Source: Aaosphaeria pasadenensis
Lineage: Eukaryota > Ascomycota > Dothideomycetes > Pleosporales
DNA length: 64,000 nt
Assembly: GCA_022813625.1 (NCBI GenBank)
Contig: JAKLMB010000012.1
Coordinates: forward strand, 62,001-126,000
Direction of reading: 5' to 3'
Shown here: in pieces, positions 51,648 to 63,800 of the stretch
Layout: each line of letters starts with the position of its first letter
How positions within the stretch are numbered: the stretch's first letter is position 1
The notes under the pieces: generated by a model
Told to the model about the DNA's origin: nothing
The model's database searches: none
What the model saw: the letters and a program-made list of their open reading frames with translations, nothing else
Translations under genes and position numbers: made by a program

Positions 51648-54273
51648 CTCACAGTGGGATCAAAAATTCGGAACGAGTTGCTTAGGTAGACGCGTCTTTG
51701 GGATGGTCAGACGCGTCCGCCATGGAGGTCGGCGAAGCACTATATCCGATGGTCTTGGCAAATCGCCCAGGTATTCTATATTTAACAGCGTAGGGTACAG
51801 CGAAATAGGTACACCTTTGTTCTTTTAGGGTGACATCTGCACGGAATACTGCACCAGTGGTCAATCTCCCGTGGTAGGATCTGGGACCGGCATTCTGGAA
51901 CCGCGATACGAAGGAAACAATGGTTCGTTGTCTCGGATCTCCTGACCTCGGGCTGACCACATGTCAAAGTGCAGGTTGCTCGTAGGCACTCGCAGATATC
52001 AGTCTGTCAATCGGAACCCTATTCTCTATTGCACGACGTCATAGATACTTGGATCCCAACCTGCTGCCTATTGTATATACATGAATAAAATACCTAAATC
52101 ATCAGACATGGCAATAAATCGAAGGTGTACGGAGCAGTACACCTTGGGTGGATGAGCACATGTTCCGCCTGATGACTACACCACCAAAATGTCGCTGTCC
52201 GGCAGCCTGCATCTCTGTGTTACCTGGGCTTCCTCTAAGCCTGAATCATCGACAGAAATATATTCAAGTCCGAAGCTGAAGATGTGACCCCGAAAGAGTG
52301 ACATGCAGATACATGATGATTAGCACCTTTCATCTCATATCTACAAACCATCGGTACCGTTCATCGAACCATGGGAATCGAATCAACAAACAAACAAACG
52401 GACCGCACACCCGTGCAATTATGTAGCTTATTATGTGTCGCATATGCAAGGTGAGGTCAAGGAACTACAGCAATTCTGACACTAGCTCCTAGCGCTGCAT
52501 AACGATAGTTGCTGCACTCGTTTGCCAAAGCGGAGTGTATCAAGTGCTGTGGTTTGATCACAACTATGATGCGTTTCTCTGGAAATGACGTATTTCTCTG
52601 AAGGACAAACACGATGGAGGAGGACACCGGCGTGCGAACGACCCTAGGCAGCAGTTTAGATTTCTGGCACGTGGATATGAACAGTCACAGTCGAAGGATA
52701 GGCACATATGATGAATGTCTCGTGTCTTGCACAGCGTACGGACGAGTAGAGTCAGGTGGCCAAGGTGTTTCAGATGGTTGAGGCGTCGCATGATTGCGAG
52801 ACTGGGAGGTCGGACAAAGATGCGCAAGGTTGCGTGCGGTAGGGTGATTATTGCAAAGTATGATACGGAGTGCTCGTTCTACCGTACTCATGAGGTGAAC
52901 GATACCAGCTGGTGGGGAGGACCATGGACATGTTGTATCCATCTAGCTGGAGTGGGGCGCATAGGCTGGCATGGCATCCTGTGTGACGAGTGCTATGTGC
53001 GATGGGATAGATAGAGGGACAAAAGATAAAGGACGCGTGGTTTAAAGAGTGCAAAGGCATAATTGAATTTGAAACCCATTTGGAATTTAGTAATTATTTG
53101 GATTCGTTCTGTTTTCCGTTCGATAAACTGAATATGCGATTTGCTTAGCATGATGATCTCATCTTTCGGTTCTGATGGATATATTGCCACATAAGAGTTC
53201 GGAGCACTCCGTTAAGGGAGATTCAAACTGATATCTTCGAGTAGGTACCTACGGTCTACCTAGTGAATATGAAGAAATATGCCTCGTACTAAGAAGCGAA
53301 GTATAGCTCCGTCGGTCTATTTGTGCTATCTTACTCATACAGTAAGTACCCAAATTCTCTTACTCTTACTGTCTTGGTCACCGGCCCGACAACAACAGTA
53401 GCGCAAGAGGGACGGGAATACGGAGAGTATGGAATATACTCAGTAGAGTAATGATAATCAACATAATTCTCTATGTATTTTATTGGCAGTTGGTGGAATC
53501 CATGACCTCGTTGTTTCGGTATTACCTTTTTTTTGAGATCTTCGTACAATCACGGAATGGACAGACAGTCAGTCACAGTAATACTACGCCCTGAAGTATC
53601 AAACGGAGTGGGAAATCGGCAGAGAGGCCAGAAGCAAAAGCCAGAAAAGCCCGAAAAGCCCCCCAGGAACCGCAGCCATTAATAATTGCCTGTACATAAC
53701 TACTGTAACTACTGTAGCTACTGACTGTGTAGGTACCCAGTTATTCCCCCCATGTTCATTCCGTCTCCATTCCACATCATCCGCCTTCCCTCCCCCCCCG
53801 GCTCTTTTTTTTTTTCTTTCCTTTCTCCAGCTAAAACTGTCTCTCATTCCTCACCCCACCACCCCCATCTACCATCTACCACTAATACCATCTACCACTA
53901 CCACTACCACTACCACTACCACCAACTACTACCACCTCCCACCACCCACCGACCACAAAAGATCAACCCTCCCCCCTGGTACAACCACAACACCACCCAA
54001 ACCACTCTCTCACTTTTCACTTCCACCTCGCCACATCTCGCATTCACGTAAACCGACAACGCATACCAACTCCCCACTGTCGCAAACCCTCCGAGTAGAT
54101 TCATACGCACAAAATTCGCGCGTGTGGTCGAATCTCAAACAGGTTCAGGCGCGCAGTGCCAAAGCGGGGTCCTTCCTGCCCCGTTCCGTCCACCCAAACC
54201 ACTGCTCACCCACTGGACAAAGCACGGCGACGACAACGATAACAATACCAACAACACCTACGCAAATGAGAAT
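51648..54273. other. Long divergent intergenic region, ORC2 and ATG101
   Basis: 2.6 kb carry no supported protein gene; all frames are under 100 codons. The last 500 bp hold a pyrimidine-rich tract (T-run near 53805) and a CCACTA-type microsatellite in the likely ATG101 leader. A non-coding transcript cannot be excluded. Confidence 0.55.
53863..53950 (+). repeat. CCACTA/ACCACT microsatellite-like tract
   Basis: Imperfect tandem ACC-ACT units, with four clean copies near 53898-53925, form a C/A-rich, G-poor strand. It probably lies in the promoter or leader of ATG101. Confidence 0.7.
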
Positions 54274-55037
54274 ATGGAACCAAGAAGGCCTCCAGAGTAT
54301 ATTCTAGAGGTCTTCGCCGACTCTGCCTGTGTCAAAGATGTCGTGAAAGGTAATTCCTCCTCCATCCGGCCATCTGCTTTCCCTTCTTCCTGCACAACCT
54401 CCGCCCGCTGACACAACACCTGGCTCATAGCAATCCTGCACACGATCTTCTTCCACCGATACTTCACCTCCATATCTCCCCTCACTCGCGACCTGCTCGA
54501 TTTGACTCTGCCCGCTATCGACGACGTTGATCTGGAGACCTTGGTCGACCAGCGTACGGCTGCCCTGGTGCGCGCCATTGAAAGCACCCACCAACAGCGA
54601 GGGAGAGGCCAGCTGGTCGTGCAATTCTTCGAAAAGAAGAGAAAGCGAAACTACTTCTTCGGCAAGGCGGACGAGGAAGTGTGTTGGGAGCAGTGGACGC
54701 TGGATGTGACGCTTGCAACGCCTAGGACTGAGACTGGTGAGTCGCACCTGCAATCGCGCATGAGATCATTCGCTTGAGCCCGAGGACTTCTACGTTAAAG
54801 AATCTGTTTCCAAGATTGCCATGCTAACATGTTACGATACTAGACGTTCTCAAGGTCCGCCGCGCAATGGCCAAATCCCTGCAAAAGGCTGCCCTCAAAA
54901 TCGTCAACATTGTCAATCAGTACAAAGACCATATTCCCCCGATCACGACCACAGACCAGAATCCTTTCCCGTATCAAGTCGTTGTAAACCCCAAGACAGC
55001 ATCCGACACGTGGGGCCCTCGAATGGGGATTTTCTAA
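54274..55037 (+). CDS. ATG101: Autophagy-related protein 101
   Basis: Three exons, 54274-54349, 54431-54736 and 54844-55037, give 191 aa. Atg101 is the HORMA-domain partner of Atg13 in the Atg1/ULK initiation complex, in the cytosol and at the phagophore site. Recognisable blocks are ILEVFADSACVKDVVK joined to AILHTIFFHRYF, then LTLPAIDDVDLETLVDQRT, QLVVQFFEKKRKRNYFF, DEEVCWEQWTLDVTLATPRTET, and IPPITTTDQNPFPYQVVVNPK. Both introns join in phase 1. The ATG at 54274 is used because the upstream open frame begins with GTG and lacks similarity. Length fits the family, including fungi that have Atg101 in place of yeast Atg29/Atg31. Confidence 0.95.
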
Positions 55038-56271
55038 AGTGAAAAGCTACAGTTCGACAGAAAGAGAAGGATCTCTCAAAGGATGACACACCTGTAGCGA
55101 GTGTCAACCCATGTACATACACACAACAGCCGATGAGAGCAGTGACGACGAATTTTTGTGCTAAAAGTGGAGATGTTACGTTCATGTCGACGCGAATGAC
55201 CCATACGATGATGCGAACGGGGAGGAGAAAGAGAAGGGAAGACGAAAAGTTTCTATGGAATTTGGGAAAAAAAAGTATCTGTCATTACCACGGTTGTAGA
55301 GGATCATCCGGCGTTCGGTCATCTTGCACTTCTATTCAACATTATGAAGAGCAGCGAGATCAAAGGCCCAGTTCCGACTTTTCGCAACAACAATAACAAC
55401 CACCGTACGAGTACAATCACTCCAGACCGTCTGGCATTCCCGGCACAACCTTGGACGAACCGCATATTGAATCTCGCACATGGATGGTTACATTCAGTCA
55501 CAACTGTCAGCTCGAACGGACCGCTCCTAACCGCCTTCGGAATTGATCGGAAATCTGCGGAATAAGTTCTTACGACTCGAATTGCCACCACCATCATCAA
55601 CCTCACCACGGGAACTCTTGTCTGCCACCACCACGCCTCGCTCTACATACATACTCATACAACGTCTTCAGTGCGCCGAGCAATATTCCGCCCTCATCGC
55701 TCTCTCCTGACGCCCCCTTTTCCTTATTTTCTTTAACCTTTCAACTGGAAATACAACAAACGATGCCTTTTCTATGCATGCATGTCACGAAGAAGATACC
55801 CACCCCAATATACATAAATAAGCAAATGAGTAAACATTTCCAATTCAGTCCACTTGACGAACACACATGAATGAACTGTCGTGACATATATTTCGAGTGA
55901 TTGGTTGACATTCGATCATCCACAAGTTTCTTACAGGGCAAGTTATACAAAACTACGACCATGAGAAAAATAATACACAGACATCCCGAATATATATTGT
56001 AGAACTAACACCGATTAAACACAGGATTGACCGAGGTAGCCGCGAATCGAAGTCAATTCGCTAAATGATGCAAATTCAAATGGATGAATCTATTCATTGG
56101 ATGTACCATATCGTTAATATAAATATGTATATGCATGTATGCTTTCAGCTCCGCTTTCAAATCGCTTGGTACTGATGAAAATAATGCTAATTCAAATGCC
56201 ATAAACCATCAATCCATGCTTCATAATAATAATCCCGCACTGAACGGCAAGACATCACATCACCAATGCCC
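55038..56271. other. Intergenic between convergent genes
   Basis: The 3' flanks of ATG101 (+) and the T5orf172 gene (-) meet here. A 73-codon frame at 55344-55565 starts with ATG but has no recognisable content. Nothing else seen. Confidence 0.6.
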
Positions 56272-57936
56272 CTAACTCCCCACCGTCCCCTCCGCCCAAC
56301 CAACCCACCTCTTAACCACCTCATCCACGCCCTTGACCCCTTCCCTACTCGCCTCGACCTCAAACCACTCCCTGTGGTCCTTCCCACACGCCTCACACTT
56401 CTTCACCACCCTCTTCGCACCGAGCTCGATGTGGATCAGACGCTCGACACGGTGCGCGTGCGGGACCTTCCGCACGGCCTGCTGTGCGGAGGACGACGAA
56501 GACGCGTGATGTGGTGGCTGCGGGCGCTGGAGGTTGCCGTTGCCGTTATTGATGGCACCGCCGCTGGCACTTCGCTGGTAGGAAGTGCGGCGGGAGGCGG
56601 AGGGCGAGGCCTGCGGTGACGGGGAGGGCGTAGACGAGACGTAGGGGTAGAAGCGGACGAGGGAGAGCGCGTAGCCGCATTGGCGTGTCCATTCGTTCAT
56701 TCTGCGGTGGACGTTGTTGGCGCGGCCGATCTTTAGGAGGATGGTTTGCGCGTCGGTGGACGTGTTGTCTGCGGCGTTGGCGGTGACGTTGGAGCGTCGG
56801 CGCGGTCGGGGGGTTGGGGAGTTGCTGCCGCCGCGCACGCTGTATTGGCGGAGGACGTCGGAGGTTCGGCGGCCTTGGTCTGGCCGGGTAGGGGGTGCGA
56901 GGAGGGTGGAGGCAGTGGTGGAGGGTGCTGGACCGGAGGATTCGGGCGTCAGCCAAAAGATGTAGATGTAGCCTTCGTCATCGTGCGGAGAGATTGGCTT
57001 GGAGAGCTCGGAGAGGAGTGCTGCGGCAGTTTGTGGGGGGAGCGAATGCGGTATGTAGGATATCAATGGCGGTGGGTCTGATGGATCTGGTCTCTGCTGG
57101 GGAATGGGCTTCCGAGAGGGCAAAGAAGACGTCGGACGGTTATGCTGCTGTTGAGGCTGCTGTTGCTGTGGTCGAGCCTGGGGAGCCTGCATCGGGTTTT
57201 CAGACATGTATTGTCCACTCTGCCGGTCTGTCCTCTTCTTGTGCCGCACGACTTCAACATAGTCATCGTCGTCTGCCGTCCCGCAACACAAGCTCGACCA
57301 GAAGCTTGGTTGTTTCTTCTTTTTCTGCTGCTGTTGGGTCCGTCCAGGAGGTCGCTGATTCAGGACGTCACTTGGCACAGACATAAGCGGTCCCTGTACC
57401 CGATCCCACGTCGGTGGTCGATTGATTCTCCTAGGTGGTCGTTTCGACGATGCCGCGCCAGACTGTCTCCTTTGCTCCCTTCTCCTCCTCCTTTCCTCCT
57501 GCGTCTCCGTCCTCCCCTCCTCGTTGACCTCCAAGACCCCAAGCTTCGCCACCAGTGTATCGATGCTGCTCCTGTTCTGCAGCTTGAAGATCTGCGTATT
57601 CTGCCTCTTCAGTCCCTTCCCGTTCTTGTTCACATTCGCACTCGCGGCCTGAGCTGCTTCTGCCTCCGCTTCCGCCTGGACTAACTGCTCCGCCTGGTCC
57701 TTGTGTCTCCAGCAAAAGAAAGCTGCCGCGCCTATCTCTTCTTCATCGTCGCTGTCCCCAACTACCGACGTTACGGCAAGGACTCCATTATCGCCCGTTG
57801 CGTTCCGTATAGCATCGAGGTCGAGTGGGTTTCGACACGGCCGCCCGAGCTTAGTTATGCCCTTGCAGGTCGTCGCGGCGTTCTTTGAATCGGAGCGTGC
57901 CAGGAGAGCTTCCGGGGTCTGGCCGGTGAAGGCCAT
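56272..57936 (-). CDS. T5orf172/GIY-YIG-type domain protein (Mug113-like)
   Basis: A single exon of 554 aa; the ATG at 57936 is the first in the frame. The N-terminus has a Cys/His cluster (TTCKGITKLGRPCRNPL ... FFCWRHKDQ) that may bind zinc. A Gln- and Pro-rich central region follows. The C-terminal half carries the T5orf172 fold: GYIYIFWLTPES, then TILLKIGRANNVHRRMNEWTRQCGYALSLVRFYPY, then VPHAHRVERLIHIELGAKR and CEACGKDHREWFEV. The domain is related to GIY-YIG nucleases and is found in fungal Mug113-type proteins. Here it is split by two low-complexity inserts of about 50-60 residues. DNA binding or cleavage is inferred from the family only. The function of fungal members is poorly known. 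Confidence 0.85.
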   Translation of the reverse strand: MAFTGQTPEALLARSDSKNAATTCKGITKLGRPCRNPLDLDAIRNATGDNGVLAVTSVVGDSDDEEEIGAAAFFCWRHKDQAEQLVQAEAEAEAAQAASANVNKNGKGLKRQNTQIFKLQNRSSIDTLVAKLGVLEVNEEGRTETQEERRRRREQRRQSGAASSKRPPRRINRPPTWDRVQGPLMSVPSDVLNQRPPGRTQQQQKKKKQPSFWSSLCCGTADDDDYVEVVRHKKRTDRQSGQYMSENPMQAPQARPQQQQPQQQHNRPTSSLPSRKPIPQQRPDPSDPPPLISYIPHSLPPQTAAALLSELSKPISPHDDEGYIYIFWLTPESSGPAPSTTASTLLAPPTRPDQGRRTSDVLRQYSVRGGSNSPTPRPRRRSNVTANAADNTSTDAQTILLKIGRANNVHRRMNEWTRQCGYALSLVRFYPYVSSTPSPSPQASPSASRRTSYQRSASGGAINNGNGNLQRPQPPHHASSSSSAQQAVRKVPHAHRVERLIHIELGAKRVVKKCEACGKDHREWFEVEASREGVKGVDEVVKRWVGWAEGTVGS

Positions 57937-58481
57937 AGTCGAGTTAAGCGTGGCCTTGAGAGTCAGGAGTCTGCTGAAAGGAAAGAAAACGGAGGGAAGC
58001 TGCAATGGTCATTCCGTCAGTAGAGCTAGACTTTATGAGTAAATTGCGGTGAGTTGTTCTGCAGGGACAATTCACAGCCACCCCACGTTCACAGTGAAGG
58101 GAGGGATTGTCAAGGACATTGCAAAATCACAATGAGCGAGTGTGAAGCGAGAGAATTGGGGAGAGAAACCAGGTGACTTTGCATTCGAAGAGGCTATGTA
58201 TGTAATGCGCAATGATGTTGGCGCTTAAGCAGGCAGACGGGCAGGCAGTCAACAACAGGTTGGAAGAAGCAGAGTTCCGCATTGGGACTAGAGGGGACGG
58301 GCCAGGGACTCGGGATACCCGCGGGGCTGGGCGTGGCGCAAGACTCTGTGTGGCAAAGTGTGGGGCCTGCACGGGCCATATTAAAAACTCTAGCGCAACC
58401 AGGAGCAAAAAACCACCCAGTTTTCGCATTTCAGGACTGCAACACCGTCGAAACAAGATACAGACATGCAAAAAAAGAATT
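57937..58481. other. Intergenic, T5orf172 gene promoter and tRNA flank
   Basis: Overlapping short frames on both strands show no coding pattern. A run of seven A at 58470-58476 is the Pol III terminator of the minus-strand tRNA. Confidence 0.6.
58470..58476 (-). terminator. Pol III T-run terminator of tRNA-Gly
   Basis: Seven T on the minus strand start five bases after the tRNA 3' end. Confidence 0.7.
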
Positions 58482-58585
58482 GCATCGGCCGGGAATCGAA
58501 CCCGGGGCTAGCCGAAGTTGCTGTGAACCAATCGAATTGATTAATCACGTGGCAACGGCTAATTTTACCACTAAACCACCGATGC
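58482..58585 (-). tRNA. tRNA-Gly (GCC) with a 34-nt intron
   Basis: On the minus strand the acceptor arms GCATCGG and CCGATGC pair perfectly. The D arm follows, then the anticodon stem AGCCG/CGGCT with loop TTGCCA plus T, giving anticodon GCC after U33. A 34-nt intron sits directly after position 37, the canonical place. The T arm is CCGGG-TTCGATT-CCCGG and contains the B box. The mature length is 70 nt before CCA addition. Confidence 0.93.
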
Positions 58586-59195
58586 TAGTAGTTGTTTGAT
58601 GGAAGAATTGTAGGAAAAATGCAATACATAGTAAGTCAAACAATGAAAGATATAGTATCTGTGTTGTAACTTCAGGTAACATCATATTATGCCGCGGAAT
58701 TGTAAGCTTGGAGTAGCTAGCCGGCCTTGAATTCGAATTTTCAGTAGCGCAGAATCGATTGGCTCACACTACTCCGTACGCTCCTCTGAAACTGTTGAGA
58801 TATGTCGTAGCTGGCTGATAGAGCCCAGAACTCGGCTACTCGCTGAAAATAATTCCCAATAATGATTTCATACTGTTTTTTATCATTCGATTTGACTACT
58901 GCTTCTACTTTTTGATCCCTTCAACTTCTTTTCCAGCATGATTGGCTGGGCCTTCTCGTAGCGAAGCCTGACCGCGGGCTTATCAACGAAGTTAATGCCA
59001 GCAAGGGAGGTACTATGGTACAGTGATGGCTTTAGGAGATAGGGGAGGACAAATAGCATAATATCAAATTTTTGGTATTATTAAGAACCCACGGAACCAA
59101 TTCTAAACTCTTTTTCTCTTTTGCCAATGTATGATTTTGGGTCGAAGGTCCATACAGCTTTCTAGTGACAGTACAAACATGTGCATATGCAGTGA
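58586..59195. other. Intergenic, tRNA upstream flank
   Basis: AT-rich, with no supported feature. Confidence 0.6.
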
Positions 59196-60851
59196 TTAGG
59201 CCATTCTTTGCATCCTTCCCTCCTGGCGTATTTGGCGTAGTGATGTTGGATCAATAACTCCATCTGGCAAACGCAGATGATGAATTGCATCGCCATGTGA
59301 CCTGATATCAACGTCTCGTAATAATTCCTTCTCAAACAGTAGACAGCACGAACTAGGGACAACCTTTTTCCAAGACTCCTCAACATCTTAACTAAGCTCA
59401 AGATCCCATATACTACGCCAAGTAAGTGAAGCCAGTCCATTGGTAGTACGTCGCTGATAGATAACCGCACATGCTTGTCCCTGTCCACCGTTCCAGAGCA
59501 CCATGCTTTTGAGTTGCGGCATATTCAACGCAGTCAAACTAGCATTTTGCAACAGTGCATAAATACTTTGATGAGAAGCAGTCCGAGCTAGAATGGAGGA
59601 TGTGAGTGTCAACGACTACAAGAGATTCCAGTTACACGGCATCTGCCGGCATGAGATGAAAAACTGCTGGGCGTCGATCATGTATGCAATAGAAAGACGC
59701 TCCAAGTTATGACTTTTCGTGGCAAACGCTTTGGAAAGCGCGAGGTGGACAGCTGAGGTACGAATACGAGGAACTTCCAAATATTGGTATAAAGACGACC
59801 TAGCGTTATCGAGTGTCAGTTCAAGTTGATCATTGAAGTCCTTGAAGATAGAAACTTCTTTGACATGTTCCGGAAGAATGTCCTCGACTAAATCGGCTAG
59901 TTCTACGAAGAGGTCAGAAGGAAATTAGAGGTGTTCAATATAGGGTTCAACTTACCTTCTGCATCTTCTGCATCTGCAATCTGATGGTGGACCAGCGAAA
60001 CACGCCATAGCTCGTAGACCATACTTTCTAGCCGAGGGAGTTTCTCCAATAATGCCTTCAGTACGGTCGGAAAAAGCTTATGTCGAAGTTGTCGATGGAT
60101 CTGAAAGCCTGTAACGGCATGAACAACAGGGAGATTTTGGGGCACGTCTACGAAGCAGAGTGGGGAGAAGATGCGCAATATTGCGAACGGATCGGGAGCC
60201 TTAATTTGCTGGCCATTAGCCCAGCCGTGCTTTGGGTCATGCCATCTGATAGCTCTCTTGCTGGGTCCAGTCTCCAATATCTTCATGCCCAGGTCCAAAA
60301 CAGTAGTTTTTGAACCAATGTTCTAAGTCACTCGGCGAAGATGCGTTCAGTTCGAGTATGAGTCGGCCTGCAGGCTGCCACGTACTCAGTGTAGAAAAGA
60401 GCCTTAGAACAGCCTTCCAGAAAATATCAGAGGTACATCCGGGCACCGTTACGTCTTGTTGACAAGTGGGACAGGCGTATCGGGGAAGCTCGACATTGAG
60501 ACAGATGTGCTGGACAAGAGGCCTTTGTCGGATAACGAGGTATTCAAATTCGTCCAAACAGGAGGTCTTCAACGTGAGTTGGCAGAAATTCTTCGGTTCA
60601 ATAATGGCCTGCCATTCTTTGCAGACAGCAGCGCACACAGACCAGCCACGATATTCCTGGTCTGAGATTTCGTCGAGGATCAAAAGTCGGATATCTGCAG
60701 GCAACGAGGCTCTTCGGCATCTTAAGATAGAAGTTTCCTTAGGTGTGTGAAAGTAAGTATGCTGGGAGAGGTACATATACTTACTTCGTAGTAGAAAGTG
60801 GACAGGTGGCATTGATCTTGTAGTGGGCAAAACTCTGCCTGGGTTCAACAT
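59196..60851 (-). pseudogene. Decayed F-box-family gene with a frameshift and two in-frame stops
   Basis: The reading starts at ATG 60851. It shows an F-box-like start (SLPADIRLLILDEISDQ), VCAAVCKEWQAIIE, LVQHICLNVELPRYACPTC, LFSTLSTWQPAG and LNASSPSDLEHWFKNY. The frame stops at TGA 60239-60237, while the neighbouring frame continues with WHDPKHGWANG, so a frameshift lies in 60237-60298. A normal intron (59955-59903) follows. An in-frame TAG at 59618-59616 and a TAA at 59390-59388 then interrupt continuous similarity, which goes on through ALNMPQLKSMVLWNG, LTWRSIWDLELS and HGDAIHHLRLPDGVIDP to a TAA at 59198-59196. Intact fungal relatives have this order of blocks in one chain. It differs from the two F-box-like genes at 12.8-17.3 kb. 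Confidence 0.75.
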
Positions 60852-63800
60852 AACCGTGGTTGTGGTAGTCTTTGTGAGTCGTCGAGTGCGATGACTATGT
60901 GACTTTCCAATTCCAGGGCTGTGGACCCCCAACACAAACTAAAGAGTACTTGCTATAGCCTAATCTACCCAATCCACAAATGTTGAATGAACCGCTATGA
61001 AGAGTCAATCAATTGTAGCATTAGATTTTCTCTGTCTAGTTGTGTTCCATCATTGCGGTATCGGCACATGTGGCAAGATTTGCTCAGCTGTTCAAGCTCT
61101 AATGAATACGAGGCTATAACTCTCCATTGCCGTCTGGGAGGAATTTAAGTTCAATTACTTTGACGACGAATGTTGGCCGGATAGGGCGACATTACCTCCA
61201 ACGGACAAAACTCCTTTTGGAGAAGCAATCCAAAGGTGCTGGCTAGGGAAATACACCTGTATGCCAGCCCTTCAACAACGTTCAGATGAATTGGCCCCAC
61301 ACTTCACTTGAATATTTAGGGATCACTGAAAACTCAAAAATAACACCAGTGCAGCATGATATATGTCAGACATAGCTACTGATAGACGTAAGGTATCGCG
61401 TCTCGTAGACCTCAACGTAAACTCCACGCAACGCCGACAGGCCGGCAACCTTTTAGGCATTGATTTTCTGCATACAAAAGCTCGGCTATCCATTGCGAAG
61501 ACAGCACCTACTTCTATCAATTTGGAAAAGTCAACGAGTTCAAGGTGAAATACATCAATACTATATGTGGATCAGTATAAAGCGGAAGTAGAGAGTCAGG
61601 CAAACGCAAGGTTCTTATCGTTCGGCATTCGTTATTGTGCTTGATGGTGGCGCTGTAATCGATCACGACAGTGGCAATCGAGGCTGGCAATGGCTTTCGA
61701 AGGCCTCTTCTCACTCGCCAGGGCAAGGGCTAGATCAAAACTTTCAGCCATGAGCTGTAACAACGAAATAGGTCTGGGCTTGTGGCCCCTTCATTCAAGA
61801 TTCCTCTAAACAAACATAATTTAGCACTCAGCAAGATCCAGTTTCACAATGTACCACATTTACTTTCTGACGTAGATTACATTAAAGGGAGAGGTCATAA
61901 AGTTGCCATAATTTCGAGAATATGTTAGTTGCAGGTCAGCCTGTAACGGCAATCTCTGCTGCCTTTGCGGTACTTCAACCTAATTTGGGGCTGCAAGGAT
62001 AAAAATGACCTTTGGGAGTATTTATGGTAGCCAAAGTACCACACTGACAGTATCCATTCAAGCCACTAAAAGTCTCGCAGGGCCGTTGTTAACCATTGGG
62101 AATCGATCCAGCGCTGATGTTCAAGGATCGGCTTTACAGCCATGGAGTCAGTGCCTCGGCTCCAAAAGGCCACCGATTGATGCAATACGGCAGATAAAAT
62201 GCTTTTGTGGATGAGAGTGGACCTTTGATGCCGAAAATTAAACACGACGCGTACATGTTCCATGAGGTATCGCGGAGTAACATTGGGTCTGGAGGTGGCA
62301 AAGGTCAGTAGCAGAGCGATAAGGAAACGTTGAACGGGAATCCAGTGGCATCTACCATTCTCCTGTAACCCATATTCCCACCTATGTATTCCTCTAACAA
62401 TCGGATGACATTAATATAAGACTGTTCGAAAGTCAGTTGTACATTCTCCAATGTATGTGATACCCCCATTTCGATGAACACTTGTTTGTGCCGATGTTGT
62501 CTTTCGAACATACGGAATACATTGTCACTGCCAGGGTCTATTCCGAATGCTGACATGCTAAAAGACATATCTCAAGAAGGTTGGAGTGTTGCACTGGTCA
62601 CTTCAAGCATCACGTTGCTTTAAATTGACGATGTATAGCTTCGCGGAAGAAGACCCACTACCATAACCTCTGATAGTCACAAAGAGAAACCCTTAGAGCA
62701 ATACAATGAGTTCAAATACATGCACACTTTACCAACTGTTCTTCACGATCCGTCGGCAGTGCAAGAATCATAGCCGAATATTGGTTACAGACTTTATATG
62801 GCAATATGTAAATATGCTTTCTCCACGGTACATATTCCCTTCATCCATATATTCCCGCTGCTGAAGCAGCACTGCAGAGTCAACCAGCACCAGGCCAGGT
62901 TTCTCAAATTCACTAGCGCCCACAACATGAAACAGTGAACAGAGCAGAGTAAACTATCGAAATCTACCAGCTGCATCCTGCTGTCCAACTCTACTGTACT
63001 AACAATCTAGTACCTGGTGAGAATATGTACCCTGTTCAGATAATTTCCATAGATATCATAGTAATCGACTGTGAGATGGACTCTTCGATCACTCCTGCTG
63101 GTGTGAGGCCCGTTACTGCTTGAGCAATTAGCTACGTTCTCAATGCTCTAGAGGAAGTGGGACTTGCACGACAATGGCTGTATAAGCTCCTGTAGGCGGG
63201 TATGCGTACGATTCGACTTCCCGCTGGATTCTTGCTCTTTTTCGGGGGTCGTTCGAGAACATATTTTGAGGGTCGAATGAGACAACGATCGGCATGGTGA
63301 CAGCAGGGTTTTAGAGTCTTTTTGTGGTAGTTGAAAGAAATAAGTAGTAGAGATGAACAAAAGGTATCAGAGAATTCAGATGTGGATTGTAGAGAATAAC
63401 ACGGAAAGAGAAGCCTTTTATGTTTCCCGAAGTTGTGATAACATGGAGCGCTGTGTTAGAATCCATCTGCTAACTATTCCTAAAGACAATTTGAAACCGA
63501 ACGGAGCGAACTTGTGTGCTACGCCGCAAAGAAGCAGACATAATATGCCTCACTATCTTATAGTCCTGTGGTCGTTTTTCAAACCTTTCAGGATGCTTAT
63601 GTCTTCATCCGTTTGCTGTTGCGACGCCAGGCGTAGTTCGATTGGAAACCTTCATTGATTTTATTCTGGCACATACCTCTATTGAAGTATTGCATTTCAT
63701 GGCACTACATAGCAATTCAATTAGCAAAATGTCACAGCGTAGTGTGGTTGAAAGTTTTGTCTGCTCATGGAGACATCCTGTGATGCAGCGCAGAATGGGC

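Noticed and set aside
50949..51689. 246-codon plus-strand frame
   Set aside because: It is antisense to ORC2 and has no domain of its own.
60237..60298. A hidden intron instead of a frameshift in the F-box pseudogene
   Set aside because: The two frames overlap directly and no GT-AG pair of reasonable length joins them; the further in-frame stops also point to decay.
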